NCBI GenBank assembly: GCA_021732745.1
Contig: JAKFUK010000001.1
Coordinates: 136,931 to 200,930 of the forward strand
Direction of reading: 5' to 3'
DNA length: 64,000 bases
Source of the DNA: Nevskia sp.
GTDB lineage: Bacteria > Pseudomonadota > Gammaproteobacteria > Nevskiales > Nevskiaceae
The first letter of the stretch is position 1. Every line of letters begins with the position of its first letter. The notes under the pieces were generated by a model. That model was not told the origin of the DNA and made no database searches. It saw only the letters and a list, made by a program, of their open reading frames with translations. A program made the translations under genes and the position numbers. Below, in pieces: positions 35,457-46,538 of this stretch.

Positions 35457-36071
35457 TCATGCGATACGCCTCCGGCACCAGCAGTAAACGAATGCCTGAA
35501 TCGAGCCCGATGGCGTGTGGTGCGCTTCAGTGGTCGTCTTCACCAGTTCGAACGCCGCGCTGAACTGCGAGTAAAGGCCTTGCGCCGAATAGCGCTGCAC
35601 CGGCAACCCACTGCATTTTTCCGGGCCGTTCTCGGCGAAGGTGCCGATGATCAGATGGCCACCAGGCTTGACCGCCTGGCTGAGCGTTCGAACGTAGGCG
35701 GCACGATCGTCCGCCTCGTTCAGGAAGTGGAAGACGGCGCGGTCGTGCCATAGCTCGATGCTCGCTTCCGGGAATGTGGTTCGGGTGATGTCGGCTTCCA
35801 GCCATCGAACCACATTGCCCCGCGTGCCGAGCCGGCTTGCTGCGGCATCCAGCGCTGCTTCCGACAGATCGAGGACTGACAGTGCCCCATAACCGAGATC
35901 AAGCAGATCGTCGACCAAGGTCGATGCGCCGCCGCCAACGTCGATGATCGGCGCACCGAGATCGATGCCGGTCTCGCGAATCAGGCTCAGCGAGACGCTG
36001 GCGTGCGGTTGATACCAGCTCACGGTATCGGTGGCCGTGGTCGAGTACACCTGTTCCCAGTGTGGTTTCAT
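35457..36071 (-). CDS. Class I SAM-dependent methyltransferase
   Basis: A 204-residue methyltransferase with the SAM-binding motif IIDVGGGAST near residue 43, an acidic second strand (LSVLDLSEAAL) and a motif IV region (IELWHDRAVFHFL). N-terminal HWEQVYSTTATDTVSWYQPH is typical of the group of small methyltransferases often found with mobile metal-resistance genes. It converges on the acyl-CoA operon and lies next to an IS3 remnant, so it is probably part of the accessory region. Substrate unknown. Confidence 0.85.
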   Translation of the reverse strand: MKPHWEQVYSTTATDTVSWYQPHASVSLSLIRETGIDLGAPIIDVGGGASTLVDDLLDLGYGALSVLDLSEAALDAAASRLGTRGNVVRWLEADITRTTFPEASIELWHDRAVFHFLNEADDRAAYVRTLSQAVKPGGHLIIGTFAENGPEKCSGLPVQRYSAQGLYSQFSAAFELVKTTTEAHHTPSGSIQAFVYCWCRRRIA

Positions 36072-36178
36072 TTATGGAAGCGTCATGGCATGTACAACCG
36101 TTCGAACCAGCCGCTTGTAGCGTCCTCGTTTCTCGAAGACACCTGCAGGTAGAGTTTCTTTGACGAAAGGAGCTCCGA

Positions 36179-36790
36179 GTGAAGAAGTCGAAGTTTTCCG
36201 AGGAACAGGTCGTCCGGATCCTGAAGGAGGTCGAGGCGGGGTAGAAGGTTGCCGAGACGTGCCGGAGGCACGGGATCAGCGAACCGACGTACTATGCTTG
36301 GAAGTCGAAGTACGCCGGCATGGATGTCTCGCAGCTGCGCCGGCTGAAGGAGCTTGAGGGCGAGAATGCCAAGCTGAAGAAGATGTACGCGGAGCTGGCG
36401 TTGGTGCGTTACGCGCTGCAGGACGTGATGTCAAAAAAAACTTTGAGCCAGGCACAGCGACTGTCCATGTGCCTGGCGATGCAGATGGAGCACGGGGTCA
36501 GCCTTCGGCGCTCGCTGACGGCATTGCGGCTGTCGCGGGCGGCGCCGTATTCGAAGCCTCGGCGACGCAACGACAACCTGCTGATCGAAGCGATGACAGC
36601 GTATCTGGCCGACAACCCTGGACAGAGCTTCGGGCTGCTGTACGAGGCACTCCGGGCAAACGGTCACCCGTGGGGGAAGACCCGGCTCTGGCGGGTGTAC
36701 TGCGCGCTGAAGATGAACCTGCCGCGACGCCGTGAGCGGCAGCTATCGGCGCGACCAGTCCCATGCATGCTACGACCAGTGAACCTGGAA
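36179..36790 (+). mobile_element. IS3-family transposase remnant (orfA with in-frame stop, orfB truncated)
   Basis: A GTG start with an AAAGGAGC site begins KKSKFSEEQVVRILKEVEAG, the helix-turn-helix of IS3 OrfA, interrupted by TAG at 36242-36244. The frame resumes with KVAETCRRHGISEPTYYAWK and a leucine-zipper segment (LKELEGENAKLKKMYAEL). After an eight-A run at 36433 it continues into the HTH part of OrfB (SFGLLYEALRANGHPWGKTRLW). The DDE catalytic domain is missing; the sequence becomes unrelated after about 36750. No clear terminal inverted repeats are seen. It lies against the 3' end of the czcA-like gene. Confidence 0.85.
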
Positions 36791-36799
36791 TCGACGGTT

Positions 36800-39946
<3,147 letters not shown>

Positions 39947-41191
39947 TCAGTGGTCGTGCGATGCGCCGGACTTCTCGATGTCCGCCTTGATCAGATAACT
40001 GTTGGCGCTGACGTACTGCGCCCCGGCGCTGATCCCGTCCAGCACCTCGACCCAGTCGCCTTGCTGCTGGCCCAGTTGGAGCATGCGTACCTCGTATTCG
40101 TCGCCGACCTGTTCGAAAACCACGGTGAAATCGCGGAACGCCTGCAAGGCGCTGGCCTTGACCGCCAGCGGCACCGCGCGCGAACCGATCTCTACCGATG
40201 CGGTGACGAAGGTGCCGGGAGGGAAAGCGCCGCTGCGGTTGTCGATCACCACGCGGGCGGTCACCGCCTGATTGCCGCCGGCAACGAGTGCAATGCGGGA
40301 AATCGTGCCGCTAACGGCGTCACCACCATCAGCCGCGCGGATGGTGACTGCGGCACCCGGCTTGACCTTGGCACGGTCGCGCGGGAACACGGAAAGCTCC
40401 GCCCAGACCGAGGCCGGATCGGTGATCGTAAACAGCATCTTGTCGCCCGACTGCTCGCCGGGATTGGCATCCCGGGCGGTGATCACGCCGGCCATCGGAG
40501 CGCTCAAGGTCACCGGCTCCAGGCTCTGGTTGCTTTCGATCACCGCCAGGGTTTGGCCGGCTTTCACGGTGTCCCCAATGGATGCGCGCACGCTTCTGAT
40601 CAGCCCCGGAAAGCGCGCTGCGACTTCCCGCTGATGCTCGGTGTTGGTTGCGATCTGGCCGTAAAGCGTCACCGTTTCCGATAGCGTTGCCGGGCCTGCG
40701 GCTTCGGTCTTGAGACCGGACGCCGCCGCCACTTCGGCTGGAATCTGCACCCGGCCTTCATGGTTTTCGTAAGTCCACTGGTGCTCGACGCCGGCCTTCG
40801 TCGCGCGCACCGTGACATCGAAGGAATGCGGCTCGACCACCACCGCGTCGCCGCGCAGGTACTCCGCCTGCGGCGCAAAGCCGATTGCGTCGACCCGGCC
40901 GCCGAGGCGTTTCAGTTCGACGCCCAGCGTGACCTCTGAGGGCGCCAACGGCTTGCCATCCTGCGTCGCCCAGGCATGAAACTCGGGTTCTACGCCGCTC
41001 TCGAAGATCGCCAGTTCCAGCGCAAAAGCGCCATCGACCAGCAACCGCCCACCATGCGGACCCTTGGCGATTTGATCGGCCGTTTCGACGTGATCGGACT
41101 CGGCCGCCGGGACGGCGGACTGGTCGCTGTTACAGGCCGCCAGCGCGCTGACCAGCAACAGCATCAGTAATTTTTTCATCGGGATTCTCAT
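39947..41191 (-). CDS. czcB: CzcB-type periplasmic adaptor (membrane fusion) lipoprotein
   Basis: A 414-residue adaptor linking the CzcA pump to the outer-membrane channel. The N-terminus carries a lipobox (VSALAAC), so the protein is probably lipid-anchored. An extra N-terminal domain (HGGRLLVDG and AIFESGVEPEFHAW) typical of metal-specific adaptors precedes the barrel-sandwich and alpha-hairpin domains, and a histidine-containing tail (GASHDH) ends it. It starts at ATG 41191 overlapping the czcC stop; an ATG four codons later is possible. Confidence 0.92.
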   Translation of the reverse strand: MRIPMKKLLMLLLVSALAACNSDQSAVPAAESDHVETADQIAKGPHGGRLLVDGAFALELAIFESGVEPEFHAWATQDGKPLAPSEVTLGVELKRLGGRVDAIGFAPQAEYLRGDAVVVEPHSFDVTVRATKAGVEHQWTYENHEGRVQIPAEVAAASGLKTEAAGPATLSETVTLYGQIATNTEHQREVAARFPGLIRSVRASIGDTVKAGQTLAVIESNQSLEPVTLSAPMAGVITARDANPGEQSGDKMLFTITDPASVWAELSVFPRDRAKVKPGAAVTIRAADGGDAVSGTISRIALVAGGNQAVTARVVIDNRSGAFPPGTFVTASVEIGSRAVPLAVKASALQAFRDFTVVFEQVGDEYEVRMLQLGQQQGDWVEVLDGISAGAQYVSANSYLIKADIEKSGASHDH

Positions 41192-42462
41192 GGCTTGACG
41201 TCGGCCGGCAGCACGCCGGTCAGACGGTCGATTTCGGTGGCGAACTGCCAAGCATCGGCAGCGGCCTGGATGCGGGCGCGGCGGGCGTCGAGCAGCTCCT
41301 TCTGGGCGGCGATCAGTTCCTGATAGCCGTAACGGCCACGCGCATAGGCGTATTCGGTTTGCTTCAGCGCCTCTTCCATGCGCGGCACGACGTCGGTAGC
41401 CAGGGTGTTGGCAGCCGTATGCGCGTGCTTCAGCTCCTGGAACCACTCGAACAGCTGGGTCAGGCGGCTGATCTCCGCAGCCGTCCGCTTCACGGACACC
41501 TGCTCGGACAAGGCCCGCGCCTCGGCAATAGCCCCCTGACCGCGATCGCGGAAGGCCAGCGGAATCTGCAGCGCCAGCACACCCGCCACGTCGTTGCCCT
41601 CGCCAAAGCGCCGGACACCGGCGGTGATCTGCCAGGCCGGCTTGCGTGCCTGCTCGGCGAGCCGTATTTCGGCATCGCGCAGGCGTTGCTCGGCCACGAA
41701 CTTGAGCAGGCCGGGGTTGGCTTGCAGACGCGCCGACAAGGCATCGAAAGCCTCCAGCCTCGGCAGCGCCAGCAAATCACCCGCCGCCTTGCCGAACGCC
41801 GGTTCGCGATCGCCCCAGAGGGCGGCGAGCTGGCGACGGCTGGTCAGCAATTCGTGCTCGGCGTGCTCGTGTTCGAGATCGGCGCGCGCCAGCGCCGCTT
41901 GCGCGCGCGCCACTTCTGCGGACGGCACGGCACCGGCCTTGACCCGCTTGCGCGCAGCTTCGACGGTGCTGCGCGCCAGTTCGGACGCTTCGTGAGTGAC
42001 ATCGAGCTGCGCCTGGTCCGACAGCACGTGGCCGTAGCGGCGCGCAGCTTCGGCGGCGGTGTCGACCAGCTTTTCGAGCAGTTCGGCGTCGAGCAGTTCG
42101 CGACCCGCATGCGCTGCCGCGACTCGTCGCTCGCGGGCACCGCGCTCCAGCACCTGGCTCAGGCTGAGCGTCTGTTCGGCGACCTTGAAGCCCTTGCGGC
42201 TGCCGGTGCCCAGCGCGTCTTCGATGGTCAGGTTCAGATTCGGATTGGGGGCCAGCCCGGCCTGCAGGGTCCGGCCGTCCTGGGCGCGGAACTGATAGCC
42301 AAACGCTGCGAGATCGGGATTCTTCTCGAGCGTCAGGCCGACGGCTTCCTCGAAGCGGATCGGCAGGCCGCTATGCGGCACCTCGGATTCAGCGCGGCTT
42401 GGAACCGAAACGGACAGCAGCAGCACGCAGGGAAGTAGCCTGCGCGCAAATGGCAGCAACAT
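41188..42462 (-). CDS. czcC: CzcC-type outer-membrane efflux channel (TolC-like)
   Basis: A 424-residue outer-membrane factor with a signal peptide (cleavage near residue 24) and two similar halves rich in long amphipathic helices, as in the OEP/TolC family. Typical fragments are LGTGSRKGFKVAEQTLSLSQVLERG and the second-half AKALSEQVSV-type helix. It is followed by czcB with a four-base overlap and completes the tripartite czcCBA efflux operon. Confidence 0.92.
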   Translation of the reverse strand: MLLPFARRLLPCVLLLSVSVPSRAESEVPHSGLPIRFEEAVGLTLEKNPDLAAFGYQFRAQDGRTLQAGLAPNPNLNLTIEDALGTGSRKGFKVAEQTLSLSQVLERGARERRVAAAHAGRELLDAELLEKLVDTAAEAARRYGHVLSDQAQLDVTHEASELARSTVEAARKRVKAGAVPSAEVARAQAALARADLEHEHAEHELLTSRRQLAALWGDREPAFGKAAGDLLALPRLEAFDALSARLQANPGLLKFVAEQRLRDAEIRLAEQARKPAWQITAGVRRFGEGNDVAGVLALQIPLAFRDRGQGAIAEARALSEQVSVKRTAAEISRLTQLFEWFQELKHAHTAANTLATDVVPRMEEALKQTEYAYARGRYGYQELIAAQKELLDARRARIQAAADAWQFATEIDRLTGVLPADVKP

Positions 42463-42544
42463 CGGAAATCTCCTTCGGAAAGCCGGCTACGCGAGGCAAG
42501 CACGGCGATCAAGCCCGGCGGTTCAGCCGCGGGGCGCGTTCAGA

Positions 42545-42955
42545 TCACGCGAAGGAGTGGCGGGGCGGGCCGCGCAATGGCGGCCGGAGACGGAATGGGC
42601 TTCGAGGAATCCGGAAGTCGATCGGAGCATCGGGTAGCGGCACACGAAGCCACTGAACCGACGCCAGAACGATGAACAGAAGACCCGCAATCACCGGCAA
42701 ATCTAGTGAAGGAACCTTGGTGATCACGTCCGAGGCCAAGCTCACCTCGGCATCGTGATGATGCGACCCTTTTCCGTGGTCATGAGCGTTTGCAGCAGGC
42801 GCATCGCCCGCGTGATGCAGCCCCGAATCAGCAAAATGCACGGCGCTGGGAGCCTCTGAGCCATCCATGCAAATATGCAAGTGCGCTCCGCCGACACGAA
42901 TTACGGCGAAAGCCAAGCAAGTCGCCAATAACAATAGTTTGCGGAGTGCACTCAC
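42545..42955 (-). CDS. His-rich exported/membrane protein at the head of the czc operon
   Basis: A 136-residue protein with an N-terminal signal or anchor helix, a histidine-rich central segment (DHGKGSHHHDAE) and a second hydrophobic helix (residues 80-105). The layout resembles the CzcI-like small proteins that start many czc operons and may bind or sense metal in the periplasm. It overlaps the XRE regulator gene by four bases and precedes czcC by 82 bases. A metal-binding role is an inference from composition and position. Confidence 0.75.
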   Translation of the reverse strand: MSALRKLLLLATCLAFAVIRVGGAHLHICMDGSEAPSAVHFADSGLHHAGDAPAANAHDHGKGSHHHDAEVSLASDVITKVPSLDLPVIAGLLFIVLASVQWLRVPLPDAPIDFRIPRSPFRLRPPLRGPPRHSFA

Positions 42956-43272
42956 TGGGCAAGGATATCATCATCACTTTCTGACGGCGTTAACCCTGTC
43001 AGCGATTCGAGATCGACCGCAAGTCGTCGCAGCAGAAGCACCGCTGCGGCTTGCGATTGCGACGATGCATGTGCGATCGCGAGGAGGGCAACAGGATGAA
43101 CCTGCAGCACGGCCGCCAAGTCATCAAGCTTGTCGATAGTCGGACTCTTCTGACCTCGTTCGAGGCTGCTGACGTAGGTGCGGCTGCTGATGATCCCGAA
43201 GTCCTCTTGGGTCAATCCTCGGGCAACACGAACCTTCCGTAACGCCAAGCCAAACGCCTTCCTGGTCTTCAT
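42952..43272 (-). CDS. XRE-family helix-turn-helix regulator
   Basis: A 106-residue protein with a Cro/CI-type helix-turn-helix at residues 8-62 (LRKVRVARGLTQEDFGIISSRTYVSSLERGQKSPT) and a short helical tail. No metal-binding motif is visible, which is unusual for a czc regulator (more often CzcRS or MerR-type). It is the first gene of the minus-strand czc operon and probably acts on the palindrome at 43313-43337 upstream. The GGAG of its ribosome site is inside a 7-bp hairpin (43276-43293). Confidence 0.85.
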   Translation of the reverse strand: MKTRKAFGLALRKVRVARGLTQEDFGIISSRTYVSSLERGQKSPTIDKLDDLAAVLQVHPVALLAIAHASSQSQAAAVLLLRRLAVDLESLTGLTPSESDDDILAQ

Positions 43273-43275
43273 TCG

Positions 43276-43293
43276 CAGCTCCGTCGGGAGCTG
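43276..43293 (-). promoter_or_regulatory. Hairpin covering the ribosome site of the XRE gene
   Basis: CAGCTCC and GGAGCTG pair around a four-base loop directly before the start codon, placing the GGAG Shine-Dalgarno in the stem. It could lower translation of the regulator. Confidence 0.5.
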
Positions 43294-43312
43294 TGCATAT
43301 GTTCAGGATGAC

Positions 43313-43337
43313 CCCTATAGGGCTACAATCTATAGGG
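43313..43337. promoter_or_regulatory. Candidate XRE operator: CCCTATAGGG palindrome plus repeat CTATAGGG
   Basis: A perfect 10-base palindrome at 43313-43322 is followed, 15 bases out of phase, by a second CTATAGGG at 43330-43337. It lies between the divergent XRE gene and the hypothetical gene at 43376, the expected place for an autoregulatory operator. The TATA cores may also serve as -10 boxes. Confidence 0.6.
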
Positions 43338-43375
43338 TTCAATTTCAGCGGCCCCGCCGCCTAAGGCTGCTCAAT

Positions 43376-43744
43376 ATGTCGGTAATGCTGGTGGCAGCAG
43401 ACTTCGATTGGTTTCTGGATGTTCACCTTGACGACGATTTGCTCGACGCCCTCCTGGTGCAGATCGAACGCGGAAGGGCTCGGCCGTCCGTTGGCAGGAC
43501 GTTTCATCGGCGCCTCGAATCGTCGGTGCCCGATGCGATCGGCTCCGCGCTGGATGCCGACCTTCGACCGCCCAGTGAAAGTCAACGCGCCTTTGCGACT
43601 CGGATCGCCGCCAAGCTTGAGGTCAGTGTCCCGGCTGCCGCATGGCGGTACCGCACCGAGATGAGCGCGTTCCTGGACGCCTGCGTCGAACAGTTGTCAC
43701 GCGGCTCTGATCTTAATCGGTACAGGAAGGCGACACGACGGTGA
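43376..43744 (+). CDS. Hypothetical protein, 122 residues
   Basis: I do not recognise this family. The protein has an acidic N-terminal part (ADFDWFLDVHLDDDLLDALL) and a basic C-terminus with several arginines. It has no signal peptide, membrane helix or cysteine pair. An AAGG lies 11 bases before the ATG. It is divergent from the XRE gene and shares its candidate operator, and converges on the S24 peptidase gene. It could be an accessory or anti-repressor protein of the island, but nothing in the sequence proves that. Confidence 0.55.
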   Translation: MSVMLVAADFDWFLDVHLDDDLLDALLVQIERGRARPSVGRTFHRRLESSVPDAIGSALDADLRPPSESQRAFATRIAAKLEVSVPAAAWRYRTEMSAFLDACVEQLSRGSDLNRYRKATRR

Positions 43745-43812
43745 CGGAGGGCCGCGGACCGTCGAGACACAATCATGACGTTGCTCAGTTGATCAGATCT
43801 CCTATGAGGACA

Positions 43813-44418
43813 TCACAGGCTAGTCGCTCGCGACTTTCGGCCGATTTTCCTCACGACTGCAGTCACCACCCCCCAGATAATGTCGCCATCGCTCAAATCG
43901 ACGGTGTGGGCCTGATACTGGGGGTTCGCGGATTCTGGTTCCAGCGCTAGGCCCCCGCCCCGGATTCGAAAGCGCTTGATGGTGTGGCCATGTGCGGCGA
44001 GCGCAGCTACAACGATGTCACCGCTATGTGCTTTTAACCCGCGATCGACAACCACCTGGTCTCCGTCAAGGATGCCGGCAAGATCCATCGAATCACCGCT
44101 GACCGTGTAAATGAAGGTTGATTCGGGGTTTTTGACGAGCCACTGATTCAGATCGCAACGGTCATCAGCCCGATCCTCACCCGGCATCGGATGGCCGGCC
44201 GCCAGCTTCAAGGTGAACTTGCGAGCGCCGACACCCGTTGCCTCGGTATCGACGCGCGTTGCTGGTACGAAGGGCGCGCGGGCATAGTTCGCCAGCTGTG
44301 CGGTTGCGGGGGCGACCAGCGATTCGGGAATCCGCATTACCCGGGTTGGCTCACCCTTGAAACGCCCAGATCCCCGGGGTCGTCCAGCGCCGGTTCGGCG
44401 GCCGCCATGCGTTGCCAT
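43813..44418 (-). CDS. UmuD-like S24 peptidase (LexA-family C-terminal domain)
   Basis: A 201-residue protein with a basic, Gly-rich N-terminus (GGRRTGAGRPRGSGRFKG) and a C-terminal S24 peptidase domain: the catalytic serine is in GDSMDLAGI near residue 108 and the lysine in HTIKRFR near 146. There is no LexA-type winged helix, so it is closer to UmuD/ImuA-type proteins that self-cleave upon RecA filament contact. It is the third gene of an operon after the three-Cys-motif protein and TcmP, with a five-base gap, and no umuC follows. A DNA-damage-responsive switch for the module is a plausible inference. Confidence 0.82.
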   Translation of the reverse strand: MATHGGRRTGAGRPRGSGRFKGEPTRVMRIPESLVAPATAQLANYARAPFVPATRVDTEATGVGARKFTLKLAAGHPMPGEDRADDRCDLNQWLVKNPESTFIYTVSGDSMDLAGILDGDQVVVDRGLKAHSGDIVVAALAAHGHTIKRFRIRGGGLALEPESANPQYQAHTVDLSDGDIIWGVVTAVVRKIGRKSRATSL

Positions 44419-44423
44419 AAGGA

Positions 44424-45701
44424 TCAGAGCTTCATCCAGGTCTGCGCGGGGCGCCGGATGAGGTCGCTTCCTTGAATCTTCGCTGTCGTGACCCGCTTCT
44501 TGGACGGGCGGACCACTTCAAGCTCTTGTAAATCCCGCAATCGGGCAACGGCTTCCTTGTGAATTTCCGCATGTGCCGGCGACAGATTGCAGTGCGTCGC
44601 GAACATCTCGTCGAAGACGAGGCCTTCGCCTGGGGCGGAATACACGAGCCGCGGGATCTGTTCCATCAACGCTGCGATGCTGTCGTCTCGTTCGCGCGTG
44701 CCGAACTCGAAGCCGAGGCTCGCCTGGTTCGATACCCGGCTATCGAGGCTGGGGGCGTACCCAATCCCCTCGAACATGTCGAGGCCAGCGCCGCCGTAGT
44801 GAATGAAGAAATTGCCCTTGTCCCAGTGAATCCGGGTCATCACATCGCGAGCACGCGCATGCTGGGACAGGTGAATGAACCAGTAATCGCCATGGCCTGC
44901 TTCCGAGCGTATGAAGAACAGCGTGTAAAAACGAGCGCCACATCGCTGGATCAGATCGGGGTACAGACAGGCCTGGATGAACAGTCGCCAATCGCCCTGA
45001 TTCCGCTTGATGTCCTCGATCGACCGACCGCGCAGACACCCCGGAGTGCCGGCGCTGGCCAGCAAAGCTTCCGCCCGGCCGTCCTTATCGGTGATGTAGG
45101 TGAGCAGTGACGAGACGTTGAAGGTCAGGATCACCTCCGCCGAAGGGACCTGCGTCATGATGTTTCGGATCGTATCCGCAGGAACATCGGTGTACCCGTA
45201 CTGATCCAGCAGGAAAATGGCGCGGCCGTTGAGGGGCATCCGACGCTTGACATGCTCAATCAACGCCGCGGACTTCGTATTGAAGTCCGAGTGCCAGAGG
45301 TGAATCGATTTGCCAATCTGCGCGCCGTATTGACGCGCTATGAGCGTCCGATTCAATACGGCGACCGTTTCTGCGTCCTCATCGATGAAGAAGCAGTCGA
45401 CATCGAACCGAATTCGGCGCTCACGACTGATGTTGACCAGTGCTTCAGCTTCCCGCATGGCATCCAGCATGATCAGCGGCGATCCCGGCCGTTCTTCCCG
45501 AGTATCGGCTAGAACATACGAACCACCCCCGCAAAAGCCGTCAACCAGTGTCAGCTTGAATTCGTCACGGTTGGGATTCGATAGCAGCGTCTGCACGTAT
45601 GCAGCCAGGTAGGCGCGTAGGATCTCGTGTTTTGCAATGCTGTGATGCTCAAGCGTCGGCAACGAGCCATTCAACGACCAGCCATAGCGGCTTTCAGGCA
45701 T
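44424..45701 (-). CDS. tcmP: Three-Cys-motif partner protein TcmP
   Basis: A 425-residue protein of the TcmP family, which is defined by its regular pairing with a three-Cys-motif protein. Its N-terminal region shows methyltransferase-like features: LVDGFCGGGSYVL resembles motif I of DNA methyltransferases, FDVDCFFIDED the acidic strand, and AIFLLDQYGYTDVP a motif IV position (DQYG where DNA methyltransferases have DPPY or NPPY). The stop of the upstream gene is two bases away. No experimental role is known to me; nucleic-acid modification is an inference from these motifs. Confidence 0.85.
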   Translation of the reverse strand: MPESRYGWSLNGSLPTLEHHSIAKHEILRAYLAAYVQTLLSNPNRDEFKLTLVDGFCGGGSYVLADTREERPGSPLIMLDAMREAEALVNISRERRIRFDVDCFFIDEDAETVAVLNRTLIARQYGAQIGKSIHLWHSDFNTKSAALIEHVKRRMPLNGRAIFLLDQYGYTDVPADTIRNIMTQVPSAEVILTFNVSSLLTYITDKDGRAEALLASAGTPGCLRGRSIEDIKRNQGDWRLFIQACLYPDLIQRCGARFYTLFFIRSEAGHGDYWFIHLSQHARARDVMTRIHWDKGNFFIHYGGAGLDMFEGIGYAPSLDSRVSNQASLGFEFGTRERDDSIAALMEQIPRLVYSAPGEGLVFDEMFATHCNLSPAHAEIHKEAVARLRDLQELEVVRPSKKRVTTAKIQGSDLIRRPAQTWMKL

Positions 45702-45703
45702 TT

Positions 45704-46450
45704 TCAGGCCACCTCAGTCTGGGCTGGCATCTCGTCCCAGGTTCTGCCCTGGAACTCGCGACCATTGCTTTTCTTGGAACGGCGAGTGCCATCCGCCCCC
45801 CAGCCACCCCATTGCTTGAAGAAGAAGGCGACCTTGGCGTCCCGGCACTGCTGACTAACCTCCTGAAGCCACTCCAGCTTCATCGGTCTGGCCTTGGGTC
45901 CTGACTCGCCGCCGACGATGACCCAGTGAATGCCGGCCAGATCAATCGGGCCGAGGCCTTCCAGCAAAGGCTCCACAGAAAGGAAGCGGACCGTTGCTGC
46001 AACATTTCGTAGATGGTCGATGCGGGGCAAGCCGTGGCGTCTGTTCTCCACCGATACCCCAAGCCATGCGTTCGGAGGAACCGGCCGTGAGGCGAAGTAC
46101 TGGGCCATCCGGTCCGCGCGCTTCGTCAGCATCTGGTAGGTGTGCTGCGGCGTCTTTTCGATCGTCTCGAAGATCCGATCGACGTATTCGAACGGAACGC
46201 GCGCATGAAAGACATCCGACATTGAATTGACGAAATACATCGTCGGTTTGCGCCGTTTCCGAGGTTCATCCAGCCGGTCCGGCATCAGCGTCAGGCGGAA
46301 GCCATTTTCATAACCTTCCGTGCCCATTGCGCGCAGACGCTTGGACATGGTTTCGGCATAGCAGTGCTTGCAGCCCGGGCTGATCTTGGTGCACCCGGTC
46401 GTCGGATTCCACGTCTGCTCGGTCCACTCGATCTTCGATGTCGTCGCCAT
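45704..46450 (-). CDS. Three-Cys-motif protein, phage Gp37/Gp68-like (DUF5131)
   Basis: A 248-residue protein of the Gp37/Gp68 family. It carries the WNPTTGCTKISPGCKHCYAE signature with three cysteines spaced C-x6-C-x2-C (about residues 18-28), likely an iron-sulfur site like that of radical-SAM enzymes. Barrel-like stretches follow: TMYFVNSMSDVFH, WLGVSVEN, FLSVEPLLEGLG and WVIVGGESGPKARPM. It is the first gene of the three-gene operon with TcmP and the UmuD-like peptidase, divergent from the recombinase. Start 46450 follows GAGG by six bases. Confidence 0.85.
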   Translation of the reverse strand: MATTSKIEWTEQTWNPTTGCTKISPGCKHCYAETMSKRLRAMGTEGYENGFRLTLMPDRLDEPRKRRKPTMYFVNSMSDVFHARVPFEYVDRIFETIEKTPQHTYQMLTKRADRMAQYFASRPVPPNAWLGVSVENRRHGLPRIDHLRNVAATVRFLSVEPLLEGLGPIDLAGIHWVIVGGESGPKARPMKLEWLQEVSQQCRDAKVAFFFKQWGGWGADGTRRSKKSNGREFQGRTWDEMPAQTEVA

Positions 46451-46469
46451 GAACGCCTCGTTTCGTCGG

Positions 46470-46524
46470 TTGATTGTCAATCTTGATATTTGATACAATA
46501 ATCAAGTAGCCAGAAAAATCAAGT
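46470..46524. promoter_or_regulatory. Candidate resolution/promoter region between the cargo operon and the recombinase
   Basis: The 88-base divergent gap contains direct copies of AATCAAGT (46500-46507 and 46517-46524) and an inverted pair CTTGAT (46482) / ATCAAG (46501), in A+T-rich DNA. Tn3 elements with tyrosine recombinases keep their recombination site next to the recombinase gene, so this is the likely core site. It must also hold the divergent promoters. Confidence 0.5.
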
Positions 46525-46538
46525 TCCGCGAGGCCTCA

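Noticed and set aside
42535..42560. GTTCAGATC near the czcC start as a possible left end of the Tn3-type element
   Set aside because: Only nine bases match the right repeat and they are in the same orientation, not inverted, and there is no GGGG start.
43813..44418. Calling the S24 gene umuD or lexA
   Set aside because: There is no winged-helix DNA-binding domain as in LexA and no umuC partner, so only the peptidase family can be supported.
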